This document shows positions 35,352 to 45,264 of a DNA stretch of 64,000 nt, in pieces; the first letter of the stretch is position 1; each line of letters starts with the position of its first letter. The notes under the pieces were generated by a model. It did no database searches. It was not told where the DNA came from and saw only the letters and a program-made list of their open reading frames with translations. The DNA is from Puniceicoccaceae bacterium K14 (GTDB lineage Bacteria > Verrucomicrobiota > Verrucomicrobiia > Opitutales > Opitutaceae). Made by a program: the position numbers and the translations under genes. The stretch lies in the NCBI GenBank assembly GCA_022538095.1, contig JAKYXN010000024.1, forward strand, positions 1 to 64,000, read 5' to 3'.

Positions 35352-37730
35352 ATGACTACTCAAACAAAAACACGACGCGTAACAAAGACGCAAAGCAATG
35401 GAGGCGTAAAAGCCAATACTCTCCTCTCGGATATGGACCTTACTGACCTCCTCGGAAAAATCGACGCTATCAATAAAGTACAAGCTGTAATTGAGTTCGA
35501 TCTCGATGGTAATATATTAACCGCTAACGATAATTTCTTAGGAGCTGTGGGATACACTCTCGAAGAAATCGTTGGAAACCACCATCAAATGTTTGTCGAC
35601 GAAGCCTATTCTAAAAGTGACGAATACAAGCAGTTCTGGGCTGATCTTAGATCTGGAAAATTCCAAACAGCAGAATACAAACGATTTGGGAAAGGAGGAA
35701 AAGAAATTTGGATACAAGCTTCTTATAATCCTATTTTCGACAAAACGGGAAAACCAATCAAAATCGTAAAGTTCGCATCCGATATTACAGCTTCAAAGCT
35801 CGAATCTGCAAACGCCCGTGGACAAATTTCAGCTATCAGCAAATCTCAGGCAGTAATCGAATTTCACCTTGATGGGACAATTATTACTGCCAACGATAAT
35901 TTCATAGGGGCGATCGGATACTCCCTCGAAGAAATCCAAGGACAACATCACGGGATGTTCGTCGACGACGAGTACCGTAGAAGCCCGGAGTACAAGCAAT
36001 TCTGGAAAGACCTTGCAGCTGGAAAGTTTCAGTCAGGCGAATACAAGCGCCTCGCAAATGGCGGAAAAGAAATCTGGATACAAGCTTCTTACAACCCGAT
36101 TCACGACCAAAATGGTGAGCCCTTCAAGGTAGTAAAATTTGCCACAGACATCACAGCAGAAAAGCTCCAATCCGCGGACTTCAAAGGACAAATCGAAGCT
36201 GTTGGCAAGGCACAAGCTGTCATCGAATTCAACCTTGACGGGGCAATTATTACTGCCAACGAAAACTTCACTGCGACAGTTGGCTACTCCCTTGAAGAAA
36301 TTCAAGGTCAACACCATAGTATCTTCGTAGAGCCCGAATATCGAGATAGCATAGAATACAAACAATTCTGGAACAACTTGAATCAAGGCAAACACGATTC
36401 AGGCCGCTACAAACGAATCGGAAAAGACGGATCGGAAATTTGGATTGAAGCCTCATACAACCCAGTACTCGACCTCAATGGACGTCCATTTAAGGTAGTC
36501 AAATTCGCAACCAATATCACTGAAGCTGTAGAACAGGAAATAATTAACCAGCGGTATCAGTCCATTACAGAAAACTCACCTGTAAACATTATCTTCTCAG
36601 ATACGGAGTTAAATATCCAATACATAAACCCAGCTGCAAAAAAGGGTTTGAGCGAATATAGTTCAATTTTCCCTAAAAGCAGCGATGCGCTACTAGGCAA
36701 GTCGGTAGAATTCTTCCACCAAGACGAGGAATTGCAACAGCACCTGCTTCGTGGTGAATCAGCCTTGCCTCATAAGGCAACTCTTGAGTTAGGTAGCGAA
36801 ACAGTAGAAATCAATGCGACTGCTACATATGACTCTTCTGGAAACTATCTCGGCCCAATGATTGGTTGGGAAGTCATTACAGAAAAACTCGCAGCTGAAA
36901 AGCGTGAGCGAGAAATGAATGATAATTTGACTCAAACCTTACAGTCGGTTGAGCAGAGTGCTGAAGCCTTGGCTGCTTCATCAGAAGAACTATCAGCGAT
37001 ATCACAACAAATGAGCGTTTCTTCTGAAGAAACAGCAAACCAGTCGGGAGTTGTTGCCGCCGCTTCTGAAGAAGTCAGTAAGAACGTTGAAACAGTCGCT
37101 ACAAGCGCAGAAGAGATGAGCGCTACTGTAATCGAGATTGCCAACAATGCAGGTGAAGCCGCGAAGATTGCTAGCAAGGCAGTTACGGTGGCTAACGAAA
37201 CAAACGAAACCGTATCTCAACTAGGCGAAAGTTCAGTAGAAATTGGTAAGGTCATCAAAGTCATCACTTCTATTGCTCAACAAACAAACCTCCTCGCCCT
37301 CAATGCAACCATCGAAGCAGCTCGTGCCGGCGAAGCAGGAAAAGGTTTTGCCGTTGTTGCAAATGAAGTGAAAGAATTGGCAAAGCAAACCGCCACAGCA
37401 ACAGAAGATATTGGGCAGAAAATCGATGCGATTCAAAGTGATACAACCGAAGCGGTTGATGCTATCAGCGAAATAAGCGGAATCATCAACCAAATCAGCG
37501 ACATACAAACGACTATCGCCAGCTCAGTGGAAGAACAGTCTGCGACTACTAGCGAAATCGCTCGCAATGCGTCTGAAGCTTCTACCGGAAGCATGGATAT
37601 CGCAAAGAACATCTCTACAGTATCCACCTCTGCGAAGACAACTGCCGAAGGCGCATCCAATACGCTTGTCGCCTCTCAAGAATTAGCTCGACTCGCTGCA
37701 GATCTAAAATCCGTAGTGGAAAACGCATAA
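35352..37730 (+). CDS. Soluble methyl-accepting chemotaxis protein with tandem PAS domains
   Basis: The 792-residue receptor has no membrane segment. Three near-identical PAS repeats of about 123 residues (about 33-155, 156-278, 279-400) share [25 protein letters not shown] and [11 protein letters not shown] fourth diverged PAS region follows (about 400-520). The C-terminal signalling hairpin is canonical at the tip: [30 protein letters not shown]. The PAS copies resemble those in soluble proteobacterial receptors of the BdlA kind, where internal redox or ligand signals are sensed. Adjacent cheB and cheR suggest adaptation by methylation. Confidence 0.93.
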   Translation: MTTQTKTRRVTKTQSNGGVKANTLLSDMDLTDLLGKIDAINKVQAVIEFDLDGNILTANDNFLGAVGYTLEEIVGNHHQMFVDEAYSKSDEYKQFWADLRSGKFQTAEYKRFGKGGKEIWIQASYNPIFDKTGKPIKIVKFASDITASKLESANARGQISAISKSQAVIEFHLDGTIITANDNFIGAIGYSLEEIQGQHHGMFVDDEYRRSPEYKQFWKDLAAGKFQSGEYKRLANGGKEIWIQASYNPIHDQNGEPFKVVKFATDITAEKLQSADFKGQIEAVGKAQAVIEFNLDGAIITANENFTATVGYSLEEIQGQHHSIFVEPEYRDSIEYKQFWNNLNQGKHDSGRYKRIGKDGSEIWIEASYNPVLDLNGRPFKVVKFATNITEAVEQEIINQRYQSITENSPVNIIFSDTELNIQYINPAAKKGLSEYSSIFPKSSDALLGKSVEFFHQDEELQQHLLRGESALPHKATLELGSETVEINATATYDSSGNYLGPMIGWEVITEKLAAEKREREMNDNLTQTLQSVEQSAEALAASSEELSAISQQMSVSSEETANQSGVVAAASEEVSKNVETVATSAEEMSATVIEIANNAGEAAKIASKAVTVANETNETVSQLGESSVEIGKVIKVITSIAQQTNLLALNATIEAARAGEAGKGFAVVANEVKELAKQTATATEDIGQKIDAIQSDTTEAVDAISEISGIINQISDIQTTIASSVEEQSATTSEIARNASEASTGSMDIAKNISTVSTSAKTTAEGASNTLVASQELARLAADLKSVVENA

Positions 37731-37755
37731 CAGTTACTAACTGTCTATATTTATT

Positions 37756-37786
37756 AGCCGTCGTTCTCGATGGACGACGGCTTTTA
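37756..37786 (+). terminator. Intrinsic terminator after the PAS-type receptor
   Basis: GCCGTCGT (37757-37764) pairs with ACGACGGC (37774-37781), followed by TTTT. It lies 27 bases after the receptor stop and before the second cheY, so it probably separates or attenuates transcription between cheA-cheW-mcp and cheY-cheB-cheR. Confidence 0.8.
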
Positions 37787-37850
37787 GAATCTAAAAAGCA
37801 CGATCACGGTAAAACGAGATCAGCAAACAAATAACCAAAGCAAGATACCT

Positions 37851-38219
37851 ATGAAATCACTAGTAATTGACGATTCTATGACTATGCGTAGAATACTAAG
37901 GTCTTACATCGAGGCAAACGACATAGAAGTAGTTGAAGCAAAGGACGGGTGTGATGCTCTAGAGAAACTCGAAGAAGGAAACGATTTTACCTTCGCTCTA
38001 ATAGATTGGGACATGCCACGCATGAATGGGTTCGAGTTCGTGAAAGCTGTGCGAGCGAAACCCGAATACAACGACCTAACTTTAATGATGGTCACATCTC
38101 ATAATTCTATGGACGACATCGCTGCAGCTATAGAAGAAGGCAGCAATGACTTTCTTATGAAACCATTCACGGAAGAAATGGTAACCGATAAATTAAGAAT
38201 GCTCGGTTTTGTAAACTAA
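37851..38219 (+). CDS. CheY-type response regulator
   Basis: The 122-residue receiver has the acidic pair IDDSMTMRR, phospho-acceptor Asp in ALIDWDMPRMNG, Thr in MVTSHN and Lys in LMKPFTEEM. It is the first gene after the terminator at 37756-37786 and precedes cheB by 30 bases. It is likely the second CheA phosphorylation target. Confidence 0.94.
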   Translation: MKSLVIDDSMTMRRILRSYIEANDIEVVEAKDGCDALEKLEEGNDFTFALIDWDMPRMNGFEFVKAVRAKPEYNDLTLMMVTSHNSMDDIAAAIEEGSNDFLMKPFTEEMVTDKLRMLGFVN

Positions 38220-38249
38220 TAGCCCTCCCTACTGCTACCAAACAACAAA

Positions 38250-39335
38250 ATGGCAAAAACGAGAATACTAATTGTTGATGACTCCGTCGTAATTCGACGA
38301 ATGATCTCGAAAGTGATCGAGTCCGACGCTAATATGGAAGTCGCAGGTGTTGCTGCGAATGGTCGTATAGCATTGCAAAAGATATCTCAGATAAATCCAG
38401 ATGCCATTACATTGGACATTGAAATGCCAATAATGAACGGCATTGAAACGGTTAAAGAGATTCGGAAGTCGCACCCAAAAATTCCGGTAATAATGTTCAG
38501 TACACTCTCGACCCAAGGAGCAGTTGCCACATTGGAAGCTCTTGCTGCGGGTGCCACTGACTACGTCGCTAAACCAGCAAACGTGGGCAATGTTACAGAA
38601 GGAATCGGCACGCTCAAAAACGACCTCTTGCCGAAAATAAAAGCACACTTTCGACCGAAAGCCATTCGTCCCTCTCCTCCCACCACAAATGCTGGACCAA
38701 CTAAACCAGCTAAGCGTACTTTTACGCCACAATTGAGCGGAAAATTTCCACCGGCAGTTTTCTGCATCGGTTCCTCTACCGGAGGCCCCAATGCCCTCTC
38801 AGATCTTTTCGGGGCAATTAAAAACAAATTGCCCGTACCCACTTTTATAGTACAACATATGCCACCACTTTTTACGAAGATGTTGGCAGACAGACTCGAT
38901 AAGAGTTCACCGAACCGTTTCTATGAGGCTGAAGATGGCCAAATCGCTAATCCTGGCTGCGTGTACATCGCCCCAGGAGGTAAACACATGGAGATTTCAA
39001 AAGATGGGAACAAAATAAAGATTCATCTCCATAAAGGCCCTCCAGAAAACTCATGTCGTCCCGCCGTAGACGTGTTGTTTCGCAGCGTCGCTTCTGTCTA
39101 TGGAAGCTCTACACTGGCAGCAATACTCACAGGAATGGGAAGCGATGGTAAACGAGGATGCGATGTTATAAAATCAAAAGGCGGCCAAATAATTGCCCAA
39201 GACGAAGAGTCTTGCGTGGTTTGGGGTATGCCACGGGCAATCGCTGACAATGACCTGGCTGATGAGATCCTCCCATTAGACCAAATAGCTCCAACAATAC
39301 TTCGACGAATGGGTAACCAAAAAATCGTCGCATAA
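38250..39335 (+). CDS. cheB: CheB chemoreceptor methylesterase
   Basis: The 361-residue protein has a receiver domain (about 1-120, phospho-acceptor Asp in AITLDIEMPIMNG) and a methylesterase domain (about 165-355). The latter has the catalytic Ser in CIGSSTGGPNAL, His in VQHMPPLFTKML and Asp in TGMGSDGKRG. It removes methyl groups from receptor glutamates and is activated by phosphorylation from CheA. It lies 11 bases before cheR. Confidence 0.95.
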   Translation: MAKTRILIVDDSVVIRRMISKVIESDANMEVAGVAANGRIALQKISQINPDAITLDIEMPIMNGIETVKEIRKSHPKIPVIMFSTLSTQGAVATLEALAAGATDYVAKPANVGNVTEGIGTLKNDLLPKIKAHFRPKAIRPSPPTTNAGPTKPAKRTFTPQLSGKFPPAVFCIGSSTGGPNALSDLFGAIKNKLPVPTFIVQHMPPLFTKMLADRLDKSSPNRFYEAEDGQIANPGCVYIAPGGKHMEISKDGNKIKIHLHKGPPENSCRPAVDVLFRSVASVYGSSTLAAILTGMGSDGKRGCDVIKSKGGQIIAQDEESCVVWGMPRAIADNDLADEILPLDQIAPTILRRMGNQKIVA

Positions 39336-39346
39336 AATTTATAAAT

Positions 39347-40207
39347 ATGAATACAAACATTTCAGAAACCGACTTCAAATTTGTTTGTGACTTCACCTCA
39401 CAAAACTCAGCAATCGTAATCAACGATTCTAAACGCTACCTCGTTGAAACTCGACTAGAGCCAGTTGCGCGAAATAATGGATACGAAACTTTGTCCGACT
39501 TTGTTCAAGCGCTAAGGAGCCAAGGAAAATCCGGAAACCTCAGTGAAGAGACAATCGACGCTTTAACGACGAATGAAACCTATTTTTTTAGGGACTTCCA
39601 TCCATTTAACGCCCTCAAAAAATTCGTCATTCCAGAACTCATTGAGCGAAACAAGGCCACAAAATCTCTATCCATTTGGTCTGCAGCTTGCTCATCCGGC
39701 CAAGAGGCATATAGTATCGCAATGATGCTAAGAGACAGTTTTCCAGTGCTCAATGATTGGAAAATAAAAATAATGGGCACAGACTTGTCCCCTACCGTAC
39801 TCGAAAAAGCGAGAAAAGGGAGATACAATCAAATCGAGGTAAACCGCGGTTTGCCAGCCAGCATGTTAGTAAAGTATTTTCAGAAGGATGGCTTAGAATG
39901 GGTTATCAAAGATGACCTAAAAGCCAATACCGAATTCCGAGCGATGAATCTTATCGAACCATGGCCAATAATGCAGCCCTTCGATATCATTATGATACGA
40001 AATGTCCTTATCTACTTTGACGTAGAAGTAAAACGGACGATCCTCAAAAAAATGGCTTCTTGTCTTCGAAATACCGGCTATCTCTTCCTCGGGACTTCCG
40101 AAAGCGCTTCAAGCATCGAGGATTCCTGGAACGACATAACCTTAGACAAAACCGTCGCCTATACGAAATCAACCTTTCCAAAACCAGATTCGGCGGGACT
40201 CAATTAA
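39347..40207 (+). CDS. cheR: CheR chemoreceptor methyltransferase
   Basis: The 286-residue SAM-dependent enzyme has the N-terminal CheR domain, the TTNETYFFRDFHPF segment, the SAM motif WSAACSSGQEAYSIAM and the MIRNVLIYFD motif. It methylates receptor glutamates, opposing CheB. It closes the chemosensory operon, with an intrinsic terminator about 35 bases after its stop. Confidence 0.95.
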   Translation: MNTNISETDFKFVCDFTSQNSAIVINDSKRYLVETRLEPVARNNGYETLSDFVQALRSQGKSGNLSEETIDALTTNETYFFRDFHPFNALKKFVIPELIERNKATKSLSIWSAACSSGQEAYSIAMMLRDSFPVLNDWKIKIMGTDLSPTVLEKARKGRYNQIEVNRGLPASMLVKYFQKDGLEWVIKDDLKANTEFRAMNLIEPWPIMQPFDIIMIRNVLIYFDVEVKRTILKKMASCLRNTGYLFLGTSESASSIEDSWNDITLDKTVAYTKSTFPKPDSAGLN

Positions 40208-40241
40208 AGGGTAAAAACTATTTTCATTCCAACATATCAAC

Positions 40242-40277
40242 AAAAGAGCAGAGGAAACCCTCTGCTCTTTTATTTTT
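40242..40277 (+). terminator. Intrinsic terminator after cheR
   Basis: AAAGAGCAGAGG pairs with CCTCTGCTCTTT across a short loop and is followed by a T-rich run. It ends the cheY-cheB-cheR transcript. Confidence 0.92.
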
Positions 40278-40558
40278 CAGTAGAAGAGCTCTGCCGCCCA
40301 AAGTGCGAAACAAGAACACAACTGAATGAATGAAAATTGATTCTACCGAGAATCTTCCGGCTCATCTTCTTAAGCCCCTCACGTGCCTTCGCCCCCATTT
40401 CCACAATTGCGTAAAAAGTATTCTGTTCAAGCCCCTCTTTGGGAGGCTAAGATCGTACGCCACTATCAATCTCCATTTATTTAGATCGTTTGAATCACTT
40501 CTTGCACTAAATAGCGTACAAGGGCAAAACTAGTTTAAACATACCAACTCAAGTCATA
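40278..40558. other. Intergenic region after the chemosensory cluster
   Basis: About 280 bases lie between the cheR terminator and the next gene. A 67-codon open frame at 40330-40533 has no family resemblance or ribosome-binding site and is not counted as a gene. The region probably carries the promoter for the 40559 gene. Confidence 0.4.
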
Positions 40559-41842
40559 GTGAAGGCCCTACTTAATCTCATCCTTTTACTTATTTTCGGT
40601 TACACGCTAGCCAACGGCCAAACCTCAACAACTGGTGGGGCCGTTAACTTTTCTCTAAGAACAGAACTCAACGAAAAGCCACTCATCCACGGCCTCGTCG
40701 TCGATGGAACTCAACATGTGCTTTTCCGAGCAATTGGAAAAAGCCTGGAACAATTCGATGTAGATACATCGATCGATGACCCTTGTCTGAATTTGTACGA
40801 CGCAGATGGCAATCAAATCGCCCAGTCAATCCCGGTTGCACTTCTCAATCCAGTTGAGTTCGGCATACTCGAAGACGTTACTGAGGCAACAGGAGCGTTC
40901 TCCATTTCCGAAGATTCCACCGAAGCAGTTTTAATTTACCCAGTGTCAGGACCAACAACGCTGCATGCAAAAAGTATTTCTGGAAAAATAGGCGAATTAC
41001 TTATCGAGAGCTACGTCATTCCAGCCGACATCTTAGAGCCCACATTGCAAATAGGTGGCAACAACTCTAAACAATACAGAACCATCCAAAAACTGGATTC
41101 CGACTTCCCGACCGGTACCGAACGTCCCTTTCAAATTCTAGAGTCAGCACGGGATGGAAATATTTTGAAATTGGAAGTGCAATACATTAGTGGATGCAAC
41201 CTCGACGAGTTTGACCTATATTTCAGTGAAGACTTCATTGAAACCAACCCACCACAAGCAGACATCTACCTTGTAGATAGAGGCCACAACAACGATTGCC
41301 CCAATGAACAGCTCGTCATTACTGACAATCTTATATTCAATATCGAGCCTCTTATAAAAAACTTTAAAGAAGTGTATCCAGAAAGTTCAATCGATTTTCA
41401 AATCCGCCTAAATACAAGAACCGATGGGATCAACACGTACAATACGACTTTAGAATATGAAGGTCCTCAGGAGATAACTTGGCTAGAGGATGGCTTTCCC
41501 GAAGGACCAGAGGATCCAATTACAATCAATAGTTATAATCTAGAAGGAGACGTCCTATCAATATCAACAAGCTTTGGTGGCGGGTGTAGAGATCACGAGT
41601 TCAAATCACTTGCCGACCCCTCCAAATTAGCCAATGACGATTACACGGTTGCTCTTTATCTTGTCCATGATTCCAAAAATGATCCTTGCTTCGCCAACCC
41701 CACAGAAACAATACAATTTGATTTTTCGAGTTTCACAACTCATCCAGCAGTTGTCATTGAACAGGACTATACACTAGAACTATACACCAGAATTAATGGC
41801 ATAAACGAACTCTTCGACACCTTCTCAACATCAACTGATTGA
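40559..41842 (+). CDS. Secreted protein with Verrucomicrobiota 'FRAIGxSL' segment and two Cys/His repeats
   Basis: The 427-residue protein (GTG start) has a signal peptide (about 1-20, ending LANGQT). Residues about 25-150 carry HGLVVDGTQHVLFRAIGKSL and DDPCLNLYDADGNQIA, a module common in secreted Verrucomicrobiota proteins. Two C-terminal repeats share a pattern of a Gly-Cys (ISGCNLDEF, GGGCRDHEF), then Tyr-Leu-Val-x-x with His and a downstream Cys in a D-C-P/F sequence (RGHNNDCPNE, HDSKNDPCFAN). These Cys and His could form disulfides or a metal site. No enzyme is recognised. Confidence 0.7.
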   Translation: MKALLNLILLLIFGYTLANGQTSTTGGAVNFSLRTELNEKPLIHGLVVDGTQHVLFRAIGKSLEQFDVDTSIDDPCLNLYDADGNQIAQSIPVALLNPVEFGILEDVTEATGAFSISEDSTEAVLIYPVSGPTTLHAKSISGKIGELLIESYVIPADILEPTLQIGGNNSKQYRTIQKLDSDFPTGTERPFQILESARDGNILKLEVQYISGCNLDEFDLYFSEDFIETNPPQADIYLVDRGHNNDCPNEQLVITDNLIFNIEPLIKNFKEVYPESSIDFQIRLNTRTDGINTYNTTLEYEGPQEITWLEDGFPEGPEDPITINSYNLEGDVLSISTSFGGGCRDHEFKSLADPSKLANDDYTVALYLVHDSKNDPCFANPTETIQFDFSSFTTHPAVVIEQDYTLELYTRINGINELFDTFSTSTD

Positions 41843-41936
41843 TAGAGGCTAAGTGCCAACCGCTTTAACTTCTCATCGGAGAACTCAGTTTTCAAAAAAC
41901 TTCGTGAATCTTCCTGTATTTTGCAGGCGACAATTC

Positions 41937-44300
41937 CTACTGAAACCAAAGTTTCACCTCGCCATTAATCACCTTGAGCTTCGCCGAGAAAGGTTTACCC
42001 GCTTTCGATACAAAGCCCTCAAGCTCCGCTGTTTCCTGTCTTTCGAGAATTTCAGTAGCTAACTCCACTGAGATCTCCTTGCGGGCAATCTGTTTCCAAA
42101 TAACGAACTTACAGCCTTTTCGCCAATTAACGCAACCGTATCCCTTCGTCCCCGCCACAATATTTCCACTACAAACCGGGCACTTTCCTATCGAATTTTG
42201 ATTGTTCGACTCAGGCTCGGTTTCGCTCTCAGCGGCCTCGTAGGATATTTCACCCTTATTACTTAGTGAAAGGGTAGCAAAGAGCTTTGCTTCCCCATCA
42301 ATTACGAAATGAGGAGTAAGCGTACGCTTATGCAACAAGAACTCCGCCACAAGCTCAGGAGTGAAATTCACCCCAAACGTTTTTCCATCCCAAATTACAA
42401 ACCGACAACCATTCTTCCATGCCGAGCACCCGTATCCAGTTTTTCCACGTATCACTGGAGAATCACAACACGGACAAGGTCCCAAGTTTTTCAAATTAAC
42501 TGAACTTCGAGCAGTTACGCTAAGGATTTCTCGCGTATAAGCCTCCACTTCATCCATGAATTTCTTCGGATCGTATTCACCGCGCTCCATCTGCTTTAGC
42601 CTAAATTCCCAATCTCCGGTAAGTTCAGGTGACTTCAAGCGTTCATCCTTTATCAAGCTAATCAAACGCTTCCCGTCATCGGTACTGATTAGATTCTTTT
42701 TCTTTCGCTCGATATACTTCCGTTGGATAAGCACCTCAATTATCGATGCTCGAGTTGCGGGCGTTCCGACCCCCTTATCCTTCAATGCCTCTTTCAAAGC
42801 TTCATCCGTCACGATCTTACCTGCTGTTTCCATCAACTGCAGCAGACTCGCCTCAGTAAACCGCTTTGGAGCGCTGGTCTTGAACTTTTCAACACTTACC
42901 TCGTGCGGGTTGCTTTCTCCTTCTTTGAAATCAGGCAGGATCTGCGGGCCTATGCTGAACTTCGCTTTCTTTTTAACCGCCTTCTTCGCTGCCGTTGACT
43001 CACTCTTCTTTTCGTAAAGCGCCTGCCAGCCAGAATCGACTAAGACCGTACCACGAGCTTTAAACGGTTCGCTATTTGCCTTTGCTTCAACCGTAGTGAC
43101 AGCGTTGATGCAGGGAGGATAGAACGCCGCTATCAGACGAAGAGCCACCGCCTTGTACACCAATTTTTCATTTTCAGGCAAGTCTGAGCTCGGTATAGTA
43201 TCAGTTGGAATAATCGCATGGTGATCCGAAACCTTAGCATCGTCGATGATTCGCTTGCTAAATTTGAGGTTTTCCAAATCAAGCCCAGCGATTGCCTTTG
43301 GCAAAATTTTCCGAAGCTTCTCCAGTAAGGGGGCAATCGTAGGTTTGATATCCGTCGACAGATAACGGCTATCCGTTCTTGGATACGTCAGAAATTTCTT
43401 TTCGTAAAGATTCTGAGCTAGTTTGAGAGTTTGATCGGCGGTGAACCCGTTACGCGTATTCATATCACGCTGTAGATCAGTGAGATCGTACAGAAGCAAC
43501 GGGTTCGTTTTTTCTTTCTTCTTCTCTACTTTTGTAATGACAAGTTCGTGACCAGCCGCCCGTTCTTTAATTTGCTCTGCCTCTTCGAGCTTTTGGATCT
43601 TGCCTTTGGAATGCTTAAACTTCGCATCGCGACACAGTGTGTGTACTTCCCAAAAATTTTCCGGCACGAATTTATCAATCTCAGTATCCCGCCCCACGAT
43701 CATCGCCAAGATCGGCGTCTGCACTCGCCCAATACTCAAAAGCAAATTGCGCTTTCCGTATTCAACGGTAAAAAATCGCGTAGAATTCAGCCCCACCACC
43801 CAATCAGCTTCACTGCGGCATTTCGCAGCATGGTAAAGGTTATCAAAGCTCTGCCCCTCTTGAAGATTCTTAAACCCTTTTGCTATGGCTGAAGCCGTCA
43901 ATGAGCTAATCCAAAGTCGCTTGAACGGTTTGCTCTCGCACCCCGACCACGATTGGATGTAGCGAAAAATCAGCTCTCCTTCTCGCCCCGCGTCCGTCGC
44001 GCACACAAGTTCCTCGGCTTCATTAAAAAGGCGTTTGATCGTTTCCAACTGCTCGCGAGCAGAATTTTCACCACGAGCCCGAAGCTGAAATTCCGGTGGA
44101 ATCATCGGCAACGAACTCAAACGCCACGATTTCCATTCCGGATTGTACTCTTCTGGTTCCTTCAGTTCAACCAAATGACCGAAGGCCCAGGTAACCACCC
44201 AACCTTCCCCTTCTAAAAAGCCACTGCCTTTCTTGTTCGCCCCCAAATGCTTGGCAATGTCACGGGCTACGGATGGCTTCTCTGCTAATATAACCTTCAT
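41937..44300 (-). CDS. topB: DNA topoisomerase III (TopB-like)
   Basis: From the ATG at 44300 the protein has 787 residues; a frame from 44345 adds 15. It begins MKVILAEKPSVARDIA with the TOPRIM domain (CATDAGREGELIFRY) and has the active-site Tyr in FLTYPRTDSRYLS. Two C-terminal Cys-rich modules follow (CPCCDSPVIRGKTGYGCSAW, CPVCSGNIVAGTKGYGCVNW). Type IA enzymes relax negatively supercoiled or decatenate DNA. Length and ordering are normal for TopB; the duplicated C-terminal modules fit plasmid/ICE-like and chromosomal variants alike. Confidence 0.93.
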   Translation of the reverse strand: MKVILAEKPSVARDIAKHLGANKKGSGFLEGEGWVVTWAFGHLVELKEPEEYNPEWKSWRLSSLPMIPPEFQLRARGENSAREQLETIKRLFNEAEELVCATDAGREGELIFRYIQSWSGCESKPFKRLWISSLTASAIAKGFKNLQEGQSFDNLYHAAKCRSEADWVVGLNSTRFFTVEYGKRNLLLSIGRVQTPILAMIVGRDTEIDKFVPENFWEVHTLCRDAKFKHSKGKIQKLEEAEQIKERAAGHELVITKVEKKKEKTNPLLLYDLTDLQRDMNTRNGFTADQTLKLAQNLYEKKFLTYPRTDSRYLSTDIKPTIAPLLEKLRKILPKAIAGLDLENLKFSKRIIDDAKVSDHHAIIPTDTIPSSDLPENEKLVYKAVALRLIAAFYPPCINAVTTVEAKANSEPFKARGTVLVDSGWQALYEKKSESTAAKKAVKKKAKFSIGPQILPDFKEGESNPHEVSVEKFKTSAPKRFTEASLLQLMETAGKIVTDEALKEALKDKGVGTPATRASIIEVLIQRKYIERKKKNLISTDDGKRLISLIKDERLKSPELTGDWEFRLKQMERGEYDPKKFMDEVEAYTREILSVTARSSVNLKNLGPCPCCDSPVIRGKTGYGCSAWKNGCRFVIWDGKTFGVNFTPELVAEFLLHKRTLTPHFVIDGEAKLFATLSLSNKGEISYEAAESETEPESNNQNSIGKCPVCSGNIVAGTKGYGCVNWRKGCKFVIWKQIARKEISVELATEILERQETAELEGFVSKAGKPFSAKLKVINGEVKLWFQ

Positions 44301-44431
44301 GGAATAAAAGCGGATCAAAGAGCAGCAATAGTTCAGCCGGGTCAAGGTTTGTTCGAAGCGCTGTGGACACTTACGATTTTCTAGAAAATAGGTTTCCCTC
44401 TTTCAATAAACCTGTGTATGAGTCCTCGTGC

Positions 44432-45202
44432 ATGGAAAGCAAAAAAGAGATCGTGCAGAATTGGCTGCCGCGCTACACTGGTCTTCCTCTCGAAGGTTTT
44501 GGTAAGTATATTCTACTGACCAACTTCAAGAATTATGTGAGGAAGTTCGCCGAAATCAACAATGTCGACGTCCCAGATAATGACGTCCCGATGGAAGCCG
44601 TCACCGCCGGCGATATCACTATGATCAATTTCGGAATGGGCAGTGCCATGGCCGCAACGATCATGGATCTCCTGAAAGCAATCAAACCCAAGGCAGCCCT
44701 CTTCCTTGGTAAGTGCGGCGGATTGAAGAAGCGTAACGCTTTAGGCGATCTTATCCTCCCGATTGCAGCTGTGCGTGGTGAAGGAACGTCCAATGACTAC
44801 TTTCCGCCAGAAATCCCAGCTCTCCCTTCATTCGCTCTCCAAAAAGCGCTCTCCCGTACCATTCGCGAAAATGCTCGCGATTACTGGACCGGCACCGTCT
44901 ACACAACAAACAGGCGAATCTGGGAACACGACAAAAAATTCAAACGCTACTTGGAAGACAACCGTATCATGGCCGTCGATATGGAAACTGCTACGATCTT
45001 TACAGTCGGCTTCTACAACCAAGTTCCCACCGGTGCATTGTTATTAGTAAGCGATCAACCCATGATACCAGATGGAGTAAAGACCGCAGAAAGCGATAAA
45101 AAGGTAACCACCCAATTCGTCGACCAACACATCCGCATCGGCATATCCTCACTAGAACAATTGATCAACAACGGAGAAACCGTACGTCACCTACATTTTT
45201 GA
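44432..45202 (+). CDS. amn: AMP nucleosidase (short form)
   Basis: From the ATG at 44432 the protein has 256 residues; a GTG at 44363 would add 23. It carries KEEIV-type N-terminus (KKEIVQNWLPRYTG), INFGMGSAMAATIMDLL, LGKCGGLKKRNALGDLILP, the GEGTSNDY loop, TVYTTNRRIWEHD, VDMETATIF and LVSDQPMIPDGVK. These are the phosphorylase-fold motifs of AMP nucleosidase, which splits AMP into adenine and ribose-5-phosphate. It lacks the N-terminal regulatory half of E. coli Amn (about 480 residues) and matches the short forms of Bacteroidota and Verrucomicrobiota. Confidence 0.9.
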   Translation: MESKKEIVQNWLPRYTGLPLEGFGKYILLTNFKNYVRKFAEINNVDVPDNDVPMEAVTAGDITMINFGMGSAMAATIMDLLKAIKPKAALFLGKCGGLKKRNALGDLILPIAAVRGEGTSNDYFPPEIPALPSFALQKALSRTIRENARDYWTGTVYTTNRRIWEHDKKFKRYLEDNRIMAVDMETATIFTVGFYNQVPTGALLLVSDQPMIPDGVKTAESDKKVTTQFVDQHIRIGISSLEQLINNGETVRHLHF

Positions 45203-45264
45203 ATACAACGCCCCCTCAGCAAAGGACACCGTGTAAGATCCTAAAATGTAAGACCAATCATTGA

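Noticed and set aside
40330-40533. 67-codon open frame after cheR
   Set aside because: No homology pattern or start signal; lies in an ordinary intergenic region.
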